Source of the DNA: Betaproteobacteria bacterium
GTDB taxonomy: Bacteria; Pseudomonadota; Gammaproteobacteria; Burkholderiales; SG8-39
Direction: 5' to 3'
Length of the DNA: 55,771 bases
Assembly (NCBI GenBank): GCA_016195915.1
Contig: JACPYS010000036.1
Span: forward strand, 1 to 55,771
Positions 53,785-55,771 of the stretch are shown piece by piece. The notes beneath the pieces were generated by a model. It ran no database searches. It had not been told where the DNA came from and saw only the letters and a program-made list of their open reading frames with translations. The position numbers and the translations under genes were made by a program. Numbering within the stretch: position 1 is the stretch's first letter; each line of letters opens with the position of its first letter.

Positions 53785-54807
53785 TCACTCGATCACCCGG
53801 TCGGCGCGCGCGAGCATCGCTTGCGGCACCGCGAGGCCGAGGGCTCGTGCCCGCTTGAGATTGATCGCTAGCTCGTACTGGTTTGGTAGCTCAACCGGCA
53901 TGTCGGCGGGCCTTGCGCCGCGCAGGACCCGGTCGATCATCTCGGCAACGCGCCGTAACGTCGGCAGAACGACGAAACCGTAGGACGCAAGCCCGCCCTT
54001 GTCGATCCAATAGGCGCGTTCGTAGAAGTCGTAAACGCGCTTGCGCTGCGCGAACTCGAAAATCTGCGATTCGAAGCGGCGCGTCAGGGGTACGTCTTGC
54101 ACCATGAGCGAATCCGGTCCCCATTTTTCAAGCGCGTCGAGCGCCGGCGCGAATTTGCTTTCCTCGTCCCATATGACGCGATGCCAATCCAATCCGATCT
54201 TTCGAACGCCGGCCTCCACCGCCTTCACAAAGGACGAGAGATCCGCCGCGGCGCCCGAAACGGTCGGCAGCCTTTCCGGTCCGATCATCCAGCCGAGCCG
54301 GCGCACGCTTGGAACGATCTCGGTGAGGAGCTGCACGCGCTTGACATAGATGGACTCGTCGGCGAACCACGCCTGTCCTGTAGCATTGCCGCCCGGACGC
54401 GCAAGCGACTCGACCACGCCGATCTCGACGGGGAATCCGACGCCCCAGAACACGATCGGAATCGTGCGCGTGACGCGCACGGCCGCGATCGCCGCTTGCG
54501 GGCTATACGCCACGATAACGTCCACTTTCCGAGCGACGAGCCGCCCGGCGCCGGCCTCGAGCGCGGGAACGGTCGGGCCCGGGTACTCGTGCACGAACTC
54601 GAGCGTCGATCCCTCGGTCCATCCGAGCTCGCGCAGGCGGCCAAGAAAAGGCTTGTAGACCGCGTCCGACTTGAGGTACGCGGGAAGGTCCTTCGGGCGC
54701 ACCAGGGGCACCAGCCGGCCGATCACCGCCCGTCGGGCCTGCGCGCGCGACACGAGGGGCGCGGCCAGCGCGCCTCCTAGCAACGTTACGAACTTGCGTC
54801 GCCTCAA
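53785..54807 (-). CDS. ABC_sub_bind family substrate-binding protein, odd start
   Basis: A 340-residue exported receptor. The family usually starts MRRR-F-TLLGG; here that sequence begins at TTG 54807 (RRRKFVTLLGGALAAP, cleavage near SRAQA). A good ribosome site (GGAGAGGG) and ATG lie upstream at 54848, but in another frame that stops after 14 codons at TGA 54806-54804, overlapping the TTG. Either the short frame couples translation to the TTG, or an indel has broken the original start. The mature part reads VIGRLVPLVRPKD, VDVIVAYSPQAAIAAVRVT, LARPGGNATG and MPVELPNQYELAINLKRARALG. It is a distant paralogue of the protein at 48811. Confidence 0.88.
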   Translation of the reverse strand: MRRRKFVTLLGGALAAPLVSRAQARRAVIGRLVPLVRPKDLPAYLKSDAVYKPFLGRLRELGWTEGSTLEFVHEYPGPTVPALEAGAGRLVARKVDVIVAYSPQAAIAAVRVTRTIPIVFWGVGFPVEIGVVESLARPGGNATGQAWFADESIYVKRVQLLTEIVPSVRRLGWMIGPERLPTVSGAAADLSSFVKAVEAGVRKIGLDWHRVIWDEESKFAPALDALEKWGPDSLMVQDVPLTRRFESQIFEFAQRKRVYDFYERAYWIDKGGLASYGFVVLPTLRRVAEMIDRVLRGARPADMPVELPNQYELAINLKRARALGLAVPQAMLARADRVIE

Positions 54808-54947
54808 TCGGTCACCCGATCCGCTCGCTTGAGTCCCAATTGGCTCATTCCCTCTCCAAGACAAGCCGGTCCCGAGTCTACGCCCGAATGTCCGCCAAGG
54901 GTCGGAGCATCCACTGGGGGGTGCTGACCTTTTGCGGCGCTACCACC

Positions 54948-55040
54948 GTGCCACCGAACGTTCTGCTCTGCCGCGGGCCAGCACGGACATTCGCGAATGT
55001 GCAGCGCCGGTAGCCCGTCGGCAGCAGCGTCACGTTAGCG
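54948..55040 (-). other. attC-like site f
   Basis: On the - strand it runs from CGCTAAC (55040-55034) to GTTCGGTGGCAC (54959-54948). CTGCTGCCG pairs with CGGCAGAGCAG and CATTCGCGAATG forms an inner palindrome. The inner sequence is unlike sites b, d and e, as expected for an independent cassette. Bases 55041-55186, up to the stop of the next gene, hold nothing I can identify. Confidence 0.65.
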
Positions 55041-55186
55041 CGAAAACCTCGACTAGAACCAATTTCCAGACGCGACATCATAGTCGTGCCGTGGAAGACC
55101 GTTTGCCTCAACAAGTATCCGGTAATATCCGAAGCAGGCGAGCGGCGGCACACCTGGCGGCATCTCGACCGCTGTGGTGGAATAAC

Positions 55187-55765
55187 TCAGCCGAAGCGCG
55201 GAACCATGCGTCTCAGAATTGTGTGGCCGACCCATGTCTCGATCAGCGCGGTGTTATCGCCTTGCCACTTCACTTGAAACGTTCCGAGTTTGTCTGGCGA
55301 GAATGTCTCTGCACCGCCAGGAGCGTCAGCCGTGCATCCCCCAACGGGCTTCAGTTCTCTCAATGAGACCGGCACATCGGTCCACCAAGCGAACCAGCCT
55401 AAAGAGCTCAAGGCCGCGAGTCCGGCCGCCAGGCCTATGAAGCGGGCGGCGACTCTCGCGAGTCGCCATCTCCGGGCAAGAGGCGCAACAAGGAGTCTGA
55501 ACCCCAGGACCAGAAGAAACAGCCACAAACCCGACAGGAAGAAGGACAAGGGAATGTAAAGGGAGCTCGTGAACAAATCCGGAACCAGCAACCCGAGTGC
55601 CACGAACGGAAGACATACCAGCATGCCCAGATAGAAGAGCGCGGGCTCGGGGGAGCCGCCAAACACCTTCATGCACCAGGCGCCAAGCGCAAGAACTGGT
55701 ACGGCAATCAATGCCGTCACATACGCTGAGGTCCTGGCTTCGATTTTCCAGTTTGAAAGTGGCAT
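55187..55765 (-). CDS. Membrane protein of unknown function
   Basis: A 192-residue protein starting at ATG 55765, six bases from the window edge. About four hydrophobic segments (about 15-35, 42-62, 70-95, 105-125) are followed by a soluble C-terminal part of about 60 residues (GGAETFSPDKLGTFQVKWQGDNTALIETW). No family is recognised. It is the first - strand gene before site f and so would be the next cassette; its own 5' junction lies outside the window. Confidence 0.82.
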   Translation of the reverse strand: MPLSNWKIEARTSAYVTALIAVPVLALGAWCMKVFGGSPEPALFYLGMLVCLPFVALGLLVPDLFTSSLYIPLSFFLSGLWLFLLVLGFRLLVAPLARRWRLARVAARFIGLAAGLAALSSLGWFAWWTDVPVSLRELKPVGGCTADAPGGAETFSPDKLGTFQVKWQGDNTALIETWVGHTILRRMVPRFG

Positions 55766-55771
55766 GAGCGT

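Noticed and set aside
54878-55153. A 91-codon open frame on the - strand
   Set aside because: It runs through attC-like site f, has no ribosome site and no recognisable pattern.

Overview
The window is GC-rich, gene-dense bacterial DNA, most likely from a betaproteobacterium of the Burkholderiales type. This is an inference from gene content: a Bug/TctC-type solute receptor, DUF3301 and DUF6279 proteins, a BvgS-like hybrid sensor with a NarL-type regulator, and several ABC_sub_bind receptors with Tat-type leaders. No rRNA, tRNA, CRISPR array or intact insertion sequence was seen.

Bases 1-23340 hold an expanded family of secreted TPR-CHAT proteins (caspase-like His/Cys domain behind kinesin-light-chain-type TPRs). 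On the + strand the order is: end of a CHAT protein, a membrane-anchored unknown, a CHASE2-class IIIb adenylate cyclase, a small FecR-like exported protein, TPR-CHAT, a periplasmic binding protein fused to a DUF1566/Lcl_C domain, a second TPR-CHAT, and a DctP-type binding protein fused to Lcl_C and a parvulin isomerase. A fourth TPR-CHAT lies convergently on the - strand, overlapping a membrane protein gene by 4 bases and preceded by a decayed copy of the FecR-like gene. All complete copies carry export signals, so I read the cluster as an envelope surveillance or signalling module in which exported receptors, exported caspase-like proteins and a cAMP-producing CHASE2 sensor work together. That function is inferred.

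Bases 23900-47620 are mostly ordinary: a UrtA-like receptor, an FAD oxidoreductase, DUF3301 and a DUF6279 lipoprotein, a GGDEF-EAL protein with a damaged EAL site, a large PAS histidine kinase, a divergent BvgS-like kinase with its regulator, a lone receiver, an alpha/beta hydrolase, two divergent small TPR proteins bracketed by palindromic repeats, a DMT transporter with a hotdog thioesterase, then a same-strand run of BT1-like MFS carrier, sulfatase, gamma-glutamyltransferase, Bug receptor and DMT transporter.

Bases 47640-55771 look like an integron cassette array without a visible integrase (a CALIN or the inside of a longer array). Every gene is on the - strand, and six attC-like sites separate them: an orphan hicB with a hicA stump, a RelE-like toxin/antitoxin pair, an ABC_sub_bind protein, a tannase/feruloyl esterase-like lipoprotein, a MmgE/PrpD protein, a second ABC_sub_bind protein, and a membrane protein at the window edge. 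Several cassettes show the expected match between their 5' junction and the outer arm of their own attC. Domain and homology calls are by eye; no searches were run.
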